NCBI GenBank assembly: GCA_018381235.1
Contig: JAGZSF010000011.1
Location: forward strand, 62,001-126,000
Direction: 5' to 3'
DNA: 64,000 nt
Origin: Collinsella sp.
GTDB taxonomy: Bacteria; Actinomycetota; Coriobacteriia; Coriobacteriales; Coriobacteriaceae
Every line of letters begins with the position of its first letter. Position 1 is the first letter of the stretch. Positions 16,568 through 26,678 of this stretch are shown one piece after another. The notes under the pieces are model-generated. The model did not search any database. It was not told the origin of the DNA and saw only the letters and a list, made by a program, of their open reading frames with translations. A program made the translations under genes and the position numbers.

Positions 16568-17289
16568 CAGCGCCTCCCGCCCTCAAAGCGCACCGCAAAG
16601 TAGGCGTCTTGGAATCCCTGCTTGCAGCTGCGCGAAAGCGGGATGCACGCGCCGGAGCGCATGACGATGTCCGTGCGGTCAAAGTGATCGATATTGCGCA
16701 GGTTGACCTGGTAGCTGCGGTGGCATTTAAAGAAGGTGGCATTTTGCGCCAAACGGTCTTCGACGCTGCGGAATGACTCGAGTGCCTCGATATCGCGTCC
16801 GTCGCGCAGGTGGAAGACCACGTGCTTGTTGCGCGCCTCGGCATATTCGATGTCGGACAGGCGCAGGGCGTGGTAGCCAAAGGACGTTTTGATGACGAGT
16901 TCGTCGGTCGCTGCCGGGCGCATGCTCGAAAGCTCGTCGAGCAGTTGCGCCAGGCGTTCGTAGGCCACGGGCTTGAGCAGATAGTCGAAGGCGCGGACCT
17001 CGTAGGACTCCAGTGCAAACTCGGGCGATGAGGTGAGAAACACCAGGCGCACGGCGGTATCGGCCTGGCGTAATTCGCGCGCGGTGTCCATGCCGTTGAC
17101 GAGCGGCATGATCATGTCGAGCAGGATGATGTCGGCGCGCGACGCGGCATGGCGCGCCAGCAGGTCCTCGCCGCGCGTGACGAGCGCAACATCGACCGCC
17201 GTGCCCGTCTCGGTCGACCAACGGTCGATCATCCGGTGCAGTCTATCTAGAAAAGCGACGTCGTCGTCGCAGGCAATAATCTTGAGCAT
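16567..17289 (-). CDS. LytTR-family response regulator
   Basis: The 240-residue protein has a receiver domain (CDDD at 8-11, phospho-Asp in ILLDMIMP near 55, T in LTSS, K in LLKPV) and a LytTR DNA-binding domain from about 137 (TSFGYHALRLSDIEYAEARNKHVVFHL). It is the partner of the kinase that follows. The target promoters are not evident in the window. Confidence 0.92.
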   Translation of the reverse strand: MLKIIACDDDVAFLDRLHRMIDRWSTETGTAVDVALVTRGEDLLARHAASRADIILLDMIMPLVNGMDTARELRQADTAVRLVFLTSSPEFALESYEVRAFDYLLKPVAYERLAQLLDELSSMRPAATDELVIKTSFGYHALRLSDIEYAEARNKHVVFHLRDGRDIEALESFRSVEDRLAQNATFFKCHRSYQVNLRNIDHFDRTDIVMRSGACIPLSRSCKQGFQDAYFAVRFEGGRR

Positions 17290-17495
17290 TCGGCCCCCTT
17301 AGTAGTTCGATTTTGCCACATTGGGTGCGGACCGCTCGCGGAGGCGTGTCCCATTTGCGCCCCACGTCGCGCAACTCGCGCCGAGCGGTATTGCGGTGGC
17401 GAAAGATGCCTCCTGCGCTATCGAGAGCTCGGCTATCCTCAGCTTGCCAGTTCGAAAATGGACCTGCCACATGATTGAATCTTTATTTCAACTTT

Positions 17496-17539
17496 ACACC
17501 TAGGTTTACAGCTGTCTTGTCAGCTGTAAACCTAGGTGT
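17496..17539. promoter_or_regulatory. NiaR-type operator of the nad operon
   Basis: A perfect inverted repeat of 19-base arms (ACACCTAGGTTTACAGCTG at 17496-17514 and its complement at 17521-17539) is split by TCTTGT. It overlaps the nadA promoter. The last gene of the operon encodes a NiaR-type 3H-domain repressor, so this is almost certainly its site. The link between protein and site is inference. Confidence 0.8.
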
Positions 17540-17545
17540 CATACT
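17517..17545 (+). promoter_or_regulatory. nadA promoter
   Basis: TTGTCA (17517-17522) lies at the centre of the palindrome, then 17 bases, then CATACT (17540-17545) directly after the right arm. Repressor on the palindrome would cover the -35 and the spacer. Confidence 0.6.
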
Positions 17546-17580
17546 AAAGCCCCAAGATTCGCCAAAAGAGAGGGGCCTTG

Positions 17581-18606
17581 ATGGCACAGAGCGCGAACAT
17601 GGATGCGTCGGAGCTCGCACGCGATATCGCGGCCGGCCTAGCATCGGCAACGACGGCAACGGAGCGCGCGGCACTGGTGCCCGCAGAGCTCGTCGAGGCC
17701 ATTCAGCAACTAAAAACCCAACGTGACGCGGTGATCCTAGCGCACTATTACGTGGCGCCCGAGGTGCAGGCCGTGGCTGATTACGTCGGCGATAGCTTCT
17801 ACCTGGCCAAGCTCGCCAAGAGCCTGCCACAGAGGACCATCGTGCTGTGTGGCGTGGAGTTTATGGGCGAGAGCGCCAAGCTGCTCAATCCCACTAAGAC
17901 CGTGCTGCTGCCCGAGCCGGGCGCGGACTGCCCCATGGCTCACATGGTCAAGCGCGAGACGGTCGACGCCGCCCGCGCCGAGTACGGTGACGACCTTGCC
18001 GTGGTGTGCTACGTCAACTCCACGGTCGAGATCAAGAGCTGGAGTGATGTGTGTGTCACCAGCTCCAACGCCGTCAAGATTGTGTCCGAGCTGCCGCAGC
18101 AGCATGTCCTGTTCATTCCCGACCAAAACCTCGGTCGCTTCGTAGCCGAGCAGGTGCCGCAAAAGCACGTCATCCTCAACAAGGGCTACTGCCCGCGCCA
18201 CCACATCATCACCGTCGAGCAGATCGTCGACGCGACGGAGGCCCATCCCGACGCGCTCGTGCTGGCGCATCCCGAGTGCAAGGCCGACGTCCTGGCCGAG
18301 GCCGACTACATCGGCTCCACCGCCGGCATCATCAAGTATTCCGAGGAGTCCGACGCGAGCGAGTTCATTATCGTGACGGTCCGCGGCGTGCTCTACGAGC
18401 TCGAGCGCCGCTGCCAGGGCACCGGCAAGAAGTTCTACTTCCCCGCGGTGCAGCCCACCTGCGTCAACATGGATCTCATCACGCTCGAAAAGCTCGTGCG
18501 CTGCCTGGAGACGGGCGAGGGCGAGGTGCAGATCGGTGTGTCGGACGAGGCCGCCGACCAGGCCAAACTCACGCTCGACCGCATGCTCGAGTACGCGGCG
18601 CGCTAA
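17581..18606 (+). CDS. nadA: Quinolinate synthase
   Basis: NadA condenses iminoaspartate with dihydroxyacetone phosphate to quinolinate with a 4Fe-4S cluster. The 341-residue sequence shows the family blocks AHYYVAPEVQAVADYVGDS, CGVEFMGESAKLL, CYVNSTVEIK, HPEC and PTCVNMDLITLEKL, with the three cluster cysteines in the CGVEFM, HPEC and PTCVNM blocks. The start is ATG at 17581 after GAGAGGGG; a TTG just before it is also possible. It is first in nadA-nadB-nadC-niaR. Confidence 0.95.
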   Translation: MAQSANMDASELARDIAAGLASATTATERAALVPAELVEAIQQLKTQRDAVILAHYYVAPEVQAVADYVGDSFYLAKLAKSLPQRTIVLCGVEFMGESAKLLNPTKTVLLPEPGADCPMAHMVKRETVDAARAEYGDDLAVVCYVNSTVEIKSWSDVCVTSSNAVKIVSELPQQHVLFIPDQNLGRFVAEQVPQKHVILNKGYCPRHHIITVEQIVDATEAHPDALVLAHPECKADVLAEADYIGSTAGIIKYSEESDASEFIIVTVRGVLYELERRCQGTGKKFYFPAVQPTCVNMDLITLEKLVRCLETGEGEVQIGVSDEAADQAKLTLDRMLEYAAR

Positions 18607-18610
18607 AACG

Positions 18611-18643
18611 ATGCGACATGAGGAACAGTCCCTTATGTCGCAT
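18611..18643. repeat. Palindrome between nadA and nadB
   Basis: ATGCGACATGAGG and CCTTATGTCGCAT form a 13-base-pair stem (one G-U) around the loop AACAGTC. It lies inside the operon, in the 56-base nadA-nadB gap. The GGGACTGTT core, read on the other strand, also occurs in the palindrome at 33874. It may be a repeat insertion, an RNA-processing site, or both. Confidence 0.6.
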
Positions 18644-18662
18644 TACAAGGGAGAGGATTCCT

Positions 18663-20039
18663 GTGGAAACCAAACAATACCCCGACATGGAGTGCGACGT
18701 CGTCATTGCCGGCTGCGGCGTGGCGGGCCTGTACGCGGCTCTCAACCTGCCGACGAGCACGCGCGTGATCATGCTCTCCAAGGGCGCGGTCGACGAGTGC
18801 GATTCGATGCTCGCGCAGGGCGGCATCTGCGTGCTGCCCGAGGGCTCAGACTACGATGCCTTCTTTGAGGACACCATGCACGCCGGCCATTACGAGAACC
18901 GCCGCGAGAGCGTCGACATCATGATCCGCTCGAGCCGCTCGGTCATCAACGACCTGCTAGCGATGGGCGTGGATTTTGAGCGCAAGGCCGATGGCGACCT
19001 CGACTTTACCCGCGAGGGCGCGCACAGCCGTCCGCGCATTGCCTTCCATGCCGACATTACGGGCAAGGAGATTACGACCAAGCTGCTCCAGGCCGTTCGC
19101 AAGCTGGATAACGTGCAGATTTTGGAGCACGTGGCCATGACCGACATCCTGACGGGCGAGCGTGACGGCGCCACGGTGTGTGCCGGTGTCGTCGCCGTTT
19201 CCGTGGACGAGGACAACTCGGTTCGTCCCGCCGACGAGCTGGCAAATGCTGCCGAGGGCGTGCATGCCGGCGAGCCGTTTAAGATCCATGCCCGCCACAC
19301 GCTGTGGGCGACGGGCGGCATCGGTGGCGTATACGACCACTCGACTAACTATCCGCAGCTCACGGGCGATGCCTGCTACATCGCTCAGGAGCATGGCATT
19401 AAGATGGAGCACCTGGACTACGTGCAGATCCACCCCACGGGACTGTTCTCGCCGCAGCCGGGCCGCACCTTCCTGATCAGCGAGAGCTGCCGCGGCGAGG
19501 GCGCGATTTTGCTCAACGCCGCCGGCGAGCGCTTTACCGACGAGCTTCAGCCGCGTGATGTGGTCGCTGCCGCTATTCGCGAGCAGATGAAGCAGGACGG
19601 TACCGAGCACGAGTGGCTGAGTTTTGCCCCCGTCGAGCGCGATGTGGTGACCGGGCACTTTGCCAACATTCGCGCGCGCTGCCTGGAGGACGGCCGCGAC
19701 ATCTTGGACGAGCCCATCCCCGTTACGCCCACGCAGCACTACTTTATGGGCGGCGTATGGGTCGATAAGGACGGCCGCACCTCGATGCCCGAGCTCTACG
19801 CCGCGGGCGAGACGGCTTGCAACGGCGTTCACGGCAAGAACCGCCTTGCATCAAACAGCCTGCTCGAGGCGCTGGTCTGGGGTCGTCGCGCCGCGTGGTA
19901 CATGCGTACCGGCGAGTCGCTGGTCGTGGAGCAGGCGGGCGATCCCGCGCTCGATGGCCGTCATCGCGTCCTGAGCGCCGACATCCTGGCAATCGATGAT
20001 TTGGCCCGTGCCGCCGGCACGCAGGCCGTGGAGGAGTAG
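18663..20039 (+). CDS. nadB: L-aspartate oxidase, short form
   Basis: NadB oxidises aspartate to iminoaspartate for NadA, using FAD. The 458-residue protein has the FAD-binding CDVVIAGCGVAGLYAAL, SMLAQGGICV, the TGGIGGVY block and AAGETACNGVHGKNRLASNSLLEALVWGRRAA. It stops soon after that, about 80 residues shorter than the E. coli enzyme, lacking most of the C-terminal helical domain. The GTG start follows AAGGGAGAGG. Three bases separate its stop from nadC. Confidence 0.93.
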   Translation: METKQYPDMECDVVIAGCGVAGLYAALNLPTSTRVIMLSKGAVDECDSMLAQGGICVLPEGSDYDAFFEDTMHAGHYENRRESVDIMIRSSRSVINDLLAMGVDFERKADGDLDFTREGAHSRPRIAFHADITGKEITTKLLQAVRKLDNVQILEHVAMTDILTGERDGATVCAGVVAVSVDEDNSVRPADELANAAEGVHAGEPFKIHARHTLWATGGIGGVYDHSTNYPQLTGDACYIAQEHGIKMEHLDYVQIHPTGLFSPQPGRTFLISESCRGEGAILLNAAGERFTDELQPRDVVAAAIREQMKQDGTEHEWLSFAPVERDVVTGHFANIRARCLEDGRDILDEPIPVTPTQHYFMGGVWVDKDGRTSMPELYAAGETACNGVHGKNRLASNSLLEALVWGRRAAWYMRTGESLVVEQAGDPALDGRHRVLSADILAIDDLARAAGTQAVEE

Positions 20040-20042
20040 AAC

Positions 20043-20903
20043 ATGAATCCAATTACCATGAAGCTCGTCGTCGATGATCTGATTCTGCAGGCTCTGCGCG
20101 AGGACATTACCTTTGAGGACGTGAGCACGGCGAGCGTGTGCCCCACGGCGCGCCCCGCCACGGTGGAGCTTATCGCCAAGGCCGATGGCATCATCGCGGG
20201 CCTGGATGTGTTCGCTCGCACCTTTGAGCTGCTGGATTCGCAGAGCTCGGTGCTGTTTGATGTTGCCGACGGTGACGAGGTCCACGCCGGTGACCACGTG
20301 GGGCAGGTGCGCGGCGACGCGCGCGTGTTGCTTTCGGGCGAGCGCGTGGCGCTCAACTACCTGCAGCGCATGAGCGGCATCGCTACTTACACGCATCGGA
20401 TGGCGGCTGCGCTCGAGGGCACCAAGACCGTGCTTGTCGATACGCGCAAGACCACACCGGGCATGCGTGTCTTCGAGAAGGCCGCAGTCGAGATCGGCGG
20501 TGGCAGCAACCACCGCTATAACCTGTCGACGGCTGTCATGCTCAAGGACAACCACATCGATGCCGCCGGTGGCGTGACGCGTGCGATCGAGATGGCGCGC
20601 GCCCATGCATCGTTTACCACGACGGTCGAGATCGAGTGTGAGAGCCTGGACATGGTGCGCGAGGCTGTGGAGGCCGGCGCCGATATCATCATGCTCGACA
20701 ACATGACCCACGACGACATGGCTGCCGCGATTGAGCTTATCGCCGGTCGCGCCAAGACCGAGTGTTCGGGCAACGTGGACGCCGACAACATTCGCGCCCT
20801 GGCCGATCTGGGTGTCGACTATATTAGCTCGGGCGCCCTGACGCACTCTGCGCCGATCCTCGACCTCTCGCTTAAGCACCTGCGTCTGCTGGACGGTAAA
20901 TAA
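20043..20903 (+). CDS. nadC: Quinolinate (nicotinate-nucleotide) phosphoribosyltransferase
   Basis: NadC makes nicotinate mononucleotide from quinolinate and PRPP. The 286-residue sequence has LNYLQRMSGIATYTHRM, DTRKTTPGMRVFEKAAVEIGGGSNHRYNL (named in parts: DTRKTTPG, GGGSNHR), LKDNHI, VEIECES and GVDYISSGALTHSAP. Its stop overlaps the niaR start (TAATG), so the two are translationally coupled. Confidence 0.95.
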   Translation: MNPITMKLVVDDLILQALREDITFEDVSTASVCPTARPATVELIAKADGIIAGLDVFARTFELLDSQSSVLFDVADGDEVHAGDHVGQVRGDARVLLSGERVALNYLQRMSGIATYTHRMAAALEGTKTVLVDTRKTTPGMRVFEKAAVEIGGGSNHRYNLSTAVMLKDNHIDAAGGVTRAIEMARAHASFTTTVEIECESLDMVREAVEAGADIIMLDNMTHDDMAAAIELIAGRAKTECSGNVDADNIRALADLGVDYISSGALTHSAPILDLSLKHLRLLDGK

Positions 20904-21448
20904 TGGACGCCCGCGAGCGTCGCCGTGCCATCATGGGCGTGCTCGAGCGAGCCAAGGGCCCCGTCTCCGGCAGCGCACTTGCTCGTGAGGTGGGTGTGAG
21001 CCGCCAGATTGTCGTGCAAGACATCGCCCTGCTGCGCGCCGATGGGCACGATATCGTGGCGACCAATCGCGGCTACGTGCTGCAGGAGGCCCCCAGCAGC
21101 CCCGCTGTGCCCACGCGCTTGGTCAAGGTTCGCCACGGCGTGGAGCAAGCAGGCGATGAGCTTACGAGTATCGTCGACGCCGGAGGCGCCGTGCTCAACG
21201 TGATCGTCAATCACCGCGTGTACGGTAAGATCACGGCCGACCTGGACATCCGCAATCGTCGCGATGTTGAGCGCTACCTGCACGATATCGAGAGCGGCAA
21301 GAGCTTTCCACTACTAACGGTGACGAGCGGCTATCACTTCCATCGCATCGCGGCGGAGGACGAGCAAACCCTCGACGAGATCGAGACCATGCTCAAGGAA
21401 AAAGGCTATCTGGCAGACCTGATGCCCTACGAGGACGATTTGTCCTAG
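20903..21448 (+). CDS. niaR: NAD-biosynthesis repressor NiaR
   Basis: NiaR represses NAD genes when nicotinic acid is bound. The 181-residue protein has an N-terminal winged helix (PVSGSALAREVGVSRQIVVQDI) and a 3H domain whose three metal/ligand histidines lie in KVRHG, VNHRVYG and GYHFH. It closes the operon that it should control, through the palindrome at 17496-17539. A strong terminator follows. Confidence 0.92.
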   Translation: MDARERRRAIMGVLERAKGPVSGSALAREVGVSRQIVVQDIALLRADGHDIVATNRGYVLQEAPSSPAVPTRLVKVRHGVEQAGDELTSIVDAGGAVLNVIVNHRVYGKITADLDIRNRRDVERYLHDIESGKSFPLLTVTSGYHFHRIAAEDEQTLDEIETMLKEKGYLADLMPYEDDLS

Positions 21449-21457
21449 CACATAAGC

Positions 21458-21497
21458 AAAAGGAGGCCTCCGCGGCGATGCGGAGGCCTCCTTTTTT
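21458..21497. terminator. Bidirectional terminator between niaR and the ferredoxin gene
   Basis: AAAAGGAGGCCTCCGC and its complement, with a six-base loop, end in six T on the plus strand and in four T on the minus strand. It serves niaR and the convergent ferredoxin gene. Confidence 0.9.
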
Positions 21498-21535
21498 GTG
21501 CACGGTGTACTTTTGAGTGTGCAAGTGGGGAGTTG

Positions 21536-21721
21536 TTACTCCTCGACGATCTCGGTGATCGCGCCAGCGGGGCAAGCGTCCTGGCAAGCGCCACAGGCGA
21601 CGCAGGAGTCCTCGTCAGCGACGGTAGCGACGTCCTGGAGCTCCAGAACGCCAGCGGGGCAGGAGTCGACGCAAACGCCACAAGCGATGCACTCGTCGGC
21701 ATCAATTACGGGATGAGCCAT
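21536..21721 (-). CDS. 2[4Fe-4S] ferredoxin
   Basis: The 61-residue electron carrier has two complete cluster motifs, CIACGVCVDSCPAG and CVACGACQDACPAG, related by internal duplication as in clostridial ferredoxins. The ATG at 21721 follows GAGAGGAAA. It is a single-gene unit; likely partners are hydrogenase and the Fe-S oxidoreductases of the cell. Confidence 0.95.
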   Translation of the reverse strand: MAHPVIDADECIACGVCVDSCPAGVLELQDVATVADEDSCVACGACQDACPAGAITEIVEE

Positions 21722-21942
21722 GGTAGTTTCCTCTCTGTTGACCGACGCTACAGGCGATGCGCGCCGGTTTGATTCGGGCAAAAACATACCACGGGAGCGA
21801 CCGTTTGCAATACCCTCTGGCCGGCATCTTCATACCGTTCGCCGAGTATGCCAAGGTTTACTAAAAAACGCGCAGGTGGGGCCGTTGAACTGCGCAAATG
21901 TTAGCTAAAGGTGACTTGAAATATTGAGCAATTGAGCGCGCC

Positions 21943-22120
21943 TGCGGAAAGGGCATCCCGTTATTTGGCCGAAAACCGGGTTGCAGTTTCCGGTTGGGCT
22001 CGCTAGCGGAAACTGCGACCCGGTATCAGCTCTCAAAACGGGATACGGTTTCCGGTTGAGCCTTCAGACGGAAACCGCGGCCCGGAATCCACGCTCAAAC
22101 CGGGACGAGCTTTCCGCAAG
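21943..22120. repeat. Tandem palindromic array upstream of dnaK, about 62-base period
   Basis: Two full units (arms CCGGGTTGCAGTTTCCG at 21976-21992 with 22007-22023, and CGGGATACGGTTTCCG at 22039-22054 with 22069-22084) are flanked by a partial unit on each side (GCGGAAAGGGCATCCCG from 21944; CGGGACGAGCTTTCCGC from 22101). Spacers also repeat (TCAGCTCTCAAA, TCCACGCTCAAA). The stem bases differ between units with some compensating pairs. The rest of 21722-22378 holds the dnaK control motif and leader; no gene is seen. Confidence 0.75.
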
Positions 22121-22246
22121 GCAGCCCCAGGTACCCTCGGACCCAAACCTCAGCCATCTCTACATAGATCTCAATAGATGTGCCGAGAACTCCAACAACG
22201 CATCTACCTGCTCATTTAAGAACCTAAACTCTCGACAATAAGAAAT

Positions 22247-22269
22247 CTTATATGAATTGACTTAGATTT
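22247..22269 (+). promoter_or_regulatory. Candidate HspR operator / heat-shock promoter motif of dnaK
   Basis: CTTATAT, six bases, then ACTTAGATTT. The same two halves with the same spacing occur only upstream of clpB (30776-30798) among the sites I inspected. The layout resembles the HspR inverted repeat (CTTGAGT-N7-ACTCAAG) with altered half-sites. hspR is in this operon. Confidence 0.6.
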
Positions 22270-22378
22270 TGTATATTCCGACCCATAAGGGGATACACTA
22301 CATCCTGAAAGACAAGCCGAAGCGCCGCGCGACAGACCGTCGAGGCGGCGCGAACGCACAAGAGAGAGGGAATTTCTA

Positions 22379-24271
<1,893 letters not shown>

Positions 24272-24273
24272 TC

Positions 24274-25116
24274 ATGTCCGCCCGTAAAGCTCGCACGGAG
24301 GCGGCTGCCGCTGGCGCCGCCCCCGTTGACTCTGAGGAGAAGGACGTGAAGATTCCCGTAGAGGCCGTCGACGATACCGAGGCCAACGAGGCCGCGACCG
24401 CCGAGGCTGTCGAGAACCAGGTAGAGGATTCCAACAAGGAGGCGACGATGACCGAGGACGAGATGGTGGAAGCTGCTATCCGCGCCGGTGAGGAAGCCGC
24501 CGACAACGACTTTAGGCTCAAGTTCGAGCAGGCTCAGAAAGAGCTTGCCGACGTGCGCAACGAGCTCGATGCTGCGGCAGAGGCCCAGAAGGCCGCCGAG
24601 GACAAGGCAAAGGACGCCACCGAGCGCACCGCCCGTCTGCAGGCCGACTGGGAGAACTTCCGTCGCCGCACCGCCAATGAGCGTATCGCCGAGCGCGACC
24701 GCGCGACCGAGAAGCTCGTCACCGCGCTGCTGCCGGTGGTCGACGATATCGAGCGTGCGATCGACCATGCCCGCAGCCAGGAGCTTGCCGACGACTTTAA
24801 GCAGTTCGTCGACGGCGTCGACGCGGTGCATGCCAAGCTGCTCGATGTGTTTGCGCACGAGGGCGTTGAGCCCATCGACCCCAAGGGCGAGGCGTTCGAT
24901 CCGCTCGAGCACCAGGCCGTGGGCCGCGTCGAGGACGCATCGCAGTACGACGAGACCGTCAACGACGTGTATCAGAAGGGCTACCGCATGGCGGACCGCA
25001 TTCTGCGTTCCGCGATGGTGACGGTGACCTACGGTGGCGAGAAGCGCCCCGCACCGGAGCCCGAAGCGGCGCCCGAGGATGCTGCGGCCGATACGGCCGA
25101 GAGCACCGAGGAGTAA
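24274..25116 (+). CDS. grpE: Nucleotide exchange factor GrpE
   Basis: GrpE releases ADP from DnaK. A long coiled coil (residues 75-125) precedes the signature ENFRRRTANERIAERDRATEKLVTALLPVVDDIERAI and the beta domain (DPLEHQAVGRVED). The 280-residue frame starts two bases after dnaK with no ribosome site. Two internal starts have good ones: GTG at 24346 (after GGAGAA) and ATG at 24448 (after AAGGAGG), the last giving a 222-residue protein of more usual size. The acidic first 58 residues may thus be absent from some or all of the product. Confidence 0.92.
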   Translation: MSARKARTEAAAAGAAPVDSEEKDVKIPVEAVDDTEANEAATAEAVENQVEDSNKEATMTEDEMVEAAIRAGEEAADNDFRLKFEQAQKELADVRNELDAAAEAQKAAEDKAKDATERTARLQADWENFRRRTANERIAERDRATEKLVTALLPVVDDIERAIDHARSQELADDFKQFVDGVDAVHAKLLDVFAHEGVEPIDPKGEAFDPLEHQAVGRVEDASQYDETVNDVYQKGYRMADRILRSAMVTVTYGGEKRPAPEPEAAPEDAAADTAESTEE

Positions 25117-25120
25117 TTGA

Positions 25121-25154
25121 GAAGGGCCCCGGGGCAACACCCGGGGCCCTTTCT
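25121..25154 (+). terminator. Terminator-like hairpin between grpE and dnaJ
   Basis: GGGCCCCGGG / CCCGGGGCCC with a six-base loop is followed by TTTTCT. It lies inside the heat-shock operon, so it probably lowers dnaJ-hspR expression relative to dnaK-grpE rather than ending the operon. Confidence 0.75.
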
Positions 25155-25223
25155 GGCCTAGTGCCATATGAAAGCATGAGCCGCCGCCCGCAGGGCAGCG
25201 GATGAAACAGGAGAGGAGCTACG

Positions 25224-26189
25224 ATGGCTGCAGGCAAAACCTTCTATGACATCCTGGGCGTATCCAAGAGCGCCTCCGACAAAGAGATCAAGAGCGCGTT
25301 TCGCAAGCTCGCGCAAAAATATCACCCCGATGCCGGCGGCGACGAGGCCAAGTTCAAGGAGATCAGCGAGGCCTACGAGACGCTTTCGGACGAGAAGAAG
25401 CGCAAAGAGTACGACCAGATGCTCATGTTTGGCGGCATGCCGGGCGCAGGTGGCGCGTATGGCGGCGGCTACGGTGCCGGCGCGGGTGCCAGCGGTTGGG
25501 GCGACATCTTCGACAGCATCTTTAGCGGCAACGGCGCCTGGGGCAGCGATTGGGGCTCGGGCTTTGCCGGTGCTGCGGGCGCTGCCGGTGCCGGCGCGGG
25601 TCGCAGCCGCGCTCGCAAGGGCGGCGACCTGTCGCTGACCGTCGATGTGACCGCCGAGGACGCGTTTCGCGGCGTGACGCACAAGGTCACCTATCGCATT
25701 CCCTCGACAGGCGAGCAGCAGACCATTACGGTCTCGGTGCCCGCGGGCGCGGTCGACGGCGGCAAGCTACGCTACAAGCGTCGCGGCGAGTATGGCGTTG
25801 CCGGCGGCGAGCGCGGCGACCTGGTCGTGACCACGCATGTGGAGGAGCACCCGCTGTTTAAGCGCAAAGGCGCCGATGTGACCATGGAGGTACCGGTCTC
25901 GGTCTACGAGGCGGCGCTCGGCTGCACGGTGGACGTGCCCACGCCCGGCGGCGCGACGGTCCGTTTGAAAGTGCCCGCGGGTACCCAGACGGGCAAGAAG
26001 TTCCGCTTTAAGGAGATGGGCGCGCCCGACGTTAAACACCGTGGCCGTACGGGCGCGCTGCTCGTCGAGATCAAGGTGCAGGTTCCCACGAACCTGTCTG
26101 ATGACGAGTGCGATGCCATGACCAAGCTGCGCGAGGCCGACACGCGCGATTATCGCGAGAAGGTCAACCGTTACAAGGCGACGTACTAG
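25224..26189 (+). CDS. dnaJ: DnaJ-family co-chaperone without zinc finger
   Basis: The 321-residue protein has a J domain (FYDILGVSKSASDKEIKSAF; HPD at about 34-36), a long Gly/Ala-rich region (about 70-135) and the two C-terminal beta domains (VPAGAVDGGKLRYKRRGEYG, then TPGGATVRLKVPAGTQTGKK). The CxxCxGxG zinc module between them is missing, so it is of the CbpA/DnaJ type II kind. It stimulates DnaK ATPase. The ATG follows AGGAGAGGAGC. Confidence 0.93.
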   Translation: MAAGKTFYDILGVSKSASDKEIKSAFRKLAQKYHPDAGGDEAKFKEISEAYETLSDEKKRKEYDQMLMFGGMPGAGGAYGGGYGAGAGASGWGDIFDSIFSGNGAWGSDWGSGFAGAAGAAGAGAGRSRARKGGDLSLTVDVTAEDAFRGVTHKVTYRIPSTGEQQTITVSVPAGAVDGGKLRYKRRGEYGVAGGERGDLVVTTHVEEHPLFKRKGADVTMEVPVSVYEAALGCTVDVPTPGGATVRLKVPAGTQTGKKFRFKEMGAPDVKHRGRTGALLVEIKVQVPTNLSDDECDAMTKLREADTRDYREKVNRYKATY

Positions 26190-26261
26190 GGCGGTCGTGG
26201 CGCACACCCGCGCCCGCGGGCTTATGATGGACGATAACGAGACGGAAAGGGGTCAGGTAGC

Positions 26262-26678
26262 ATGGCCGAGGACAATAGGAACAAACCGCTGTACATGATC
26301 AGCGTGGCGGCCGAGCTGACCGGCATGCATCCGCAGACTCTGCGCGTCTACGAGTCCAAGGGCCTGGTGAACCCCCAGCGCTCGGGCGGCAACACGCGTC
26401 TGTATTCGCGTGCCGATATCGAGCGCCTGGAGCTCATCAACCAGCTGACCGACGAGGGCATCAACCTCGCCGGTGTGGTGCGTATCCTCGATATGAAGGA
26501 GCGTGCCGAGGAGCGCGAGCGCGAGAACGAAAAGCTCCGTGCTCGCGTGCGCCAGCTCGAGGACGAGCTGCACGAGTACAAGATGCAGAAGAAGATTACC
26601 GCTCTGGCCCCGCGCGACGGCTCAGTTAACCCCGAACAGGTCATGCGCAAGCTGCTGGGCGCCGGCGGGGATTTGTAG
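26262..26678 (+). CDS. hspR: HspR, MerR-family heat-shock repressor
   Basis: The 138-residue protein has a MerR winged helix (MISVAAELTGMHPQTLRVYE, NTRLYSRADIERL) and a coiled coil (ERERENEKLRARVRQLEDEL). In actinobacteria HspR represses dnaK and clpB operons with DnaK as co-repressor. The ATG follows GGAAAGGGG. It closes the operon and its stop codon overlaps the first base of the two-hairpin 3' element. Confidence 0.93.
   Translation: MAEDNRNKPLYMISVAAELTGMHPQTLRVYESKGLVNPQRSGGNTRLYSRADIERLELINQLTDEGINLAGVVRILDMKERAEERERENEKLRARVRQLEDELHEYKMQKKITALAPRDGSVNPEQVMRKLLGAGGDL

Noticed and set aside
21943..22120. CRISPR array
   Set aside because: The units are palindromic and the spacers are themselves similar; there is no constant direct repeat with unique spacers and no cas gene.
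22180..22378. CIRCE (HrcA) element before dnaK
   Set aside because: No TTAGCACTC/GAGTGCTAA repeat was found, and the operon carries hspR instead.
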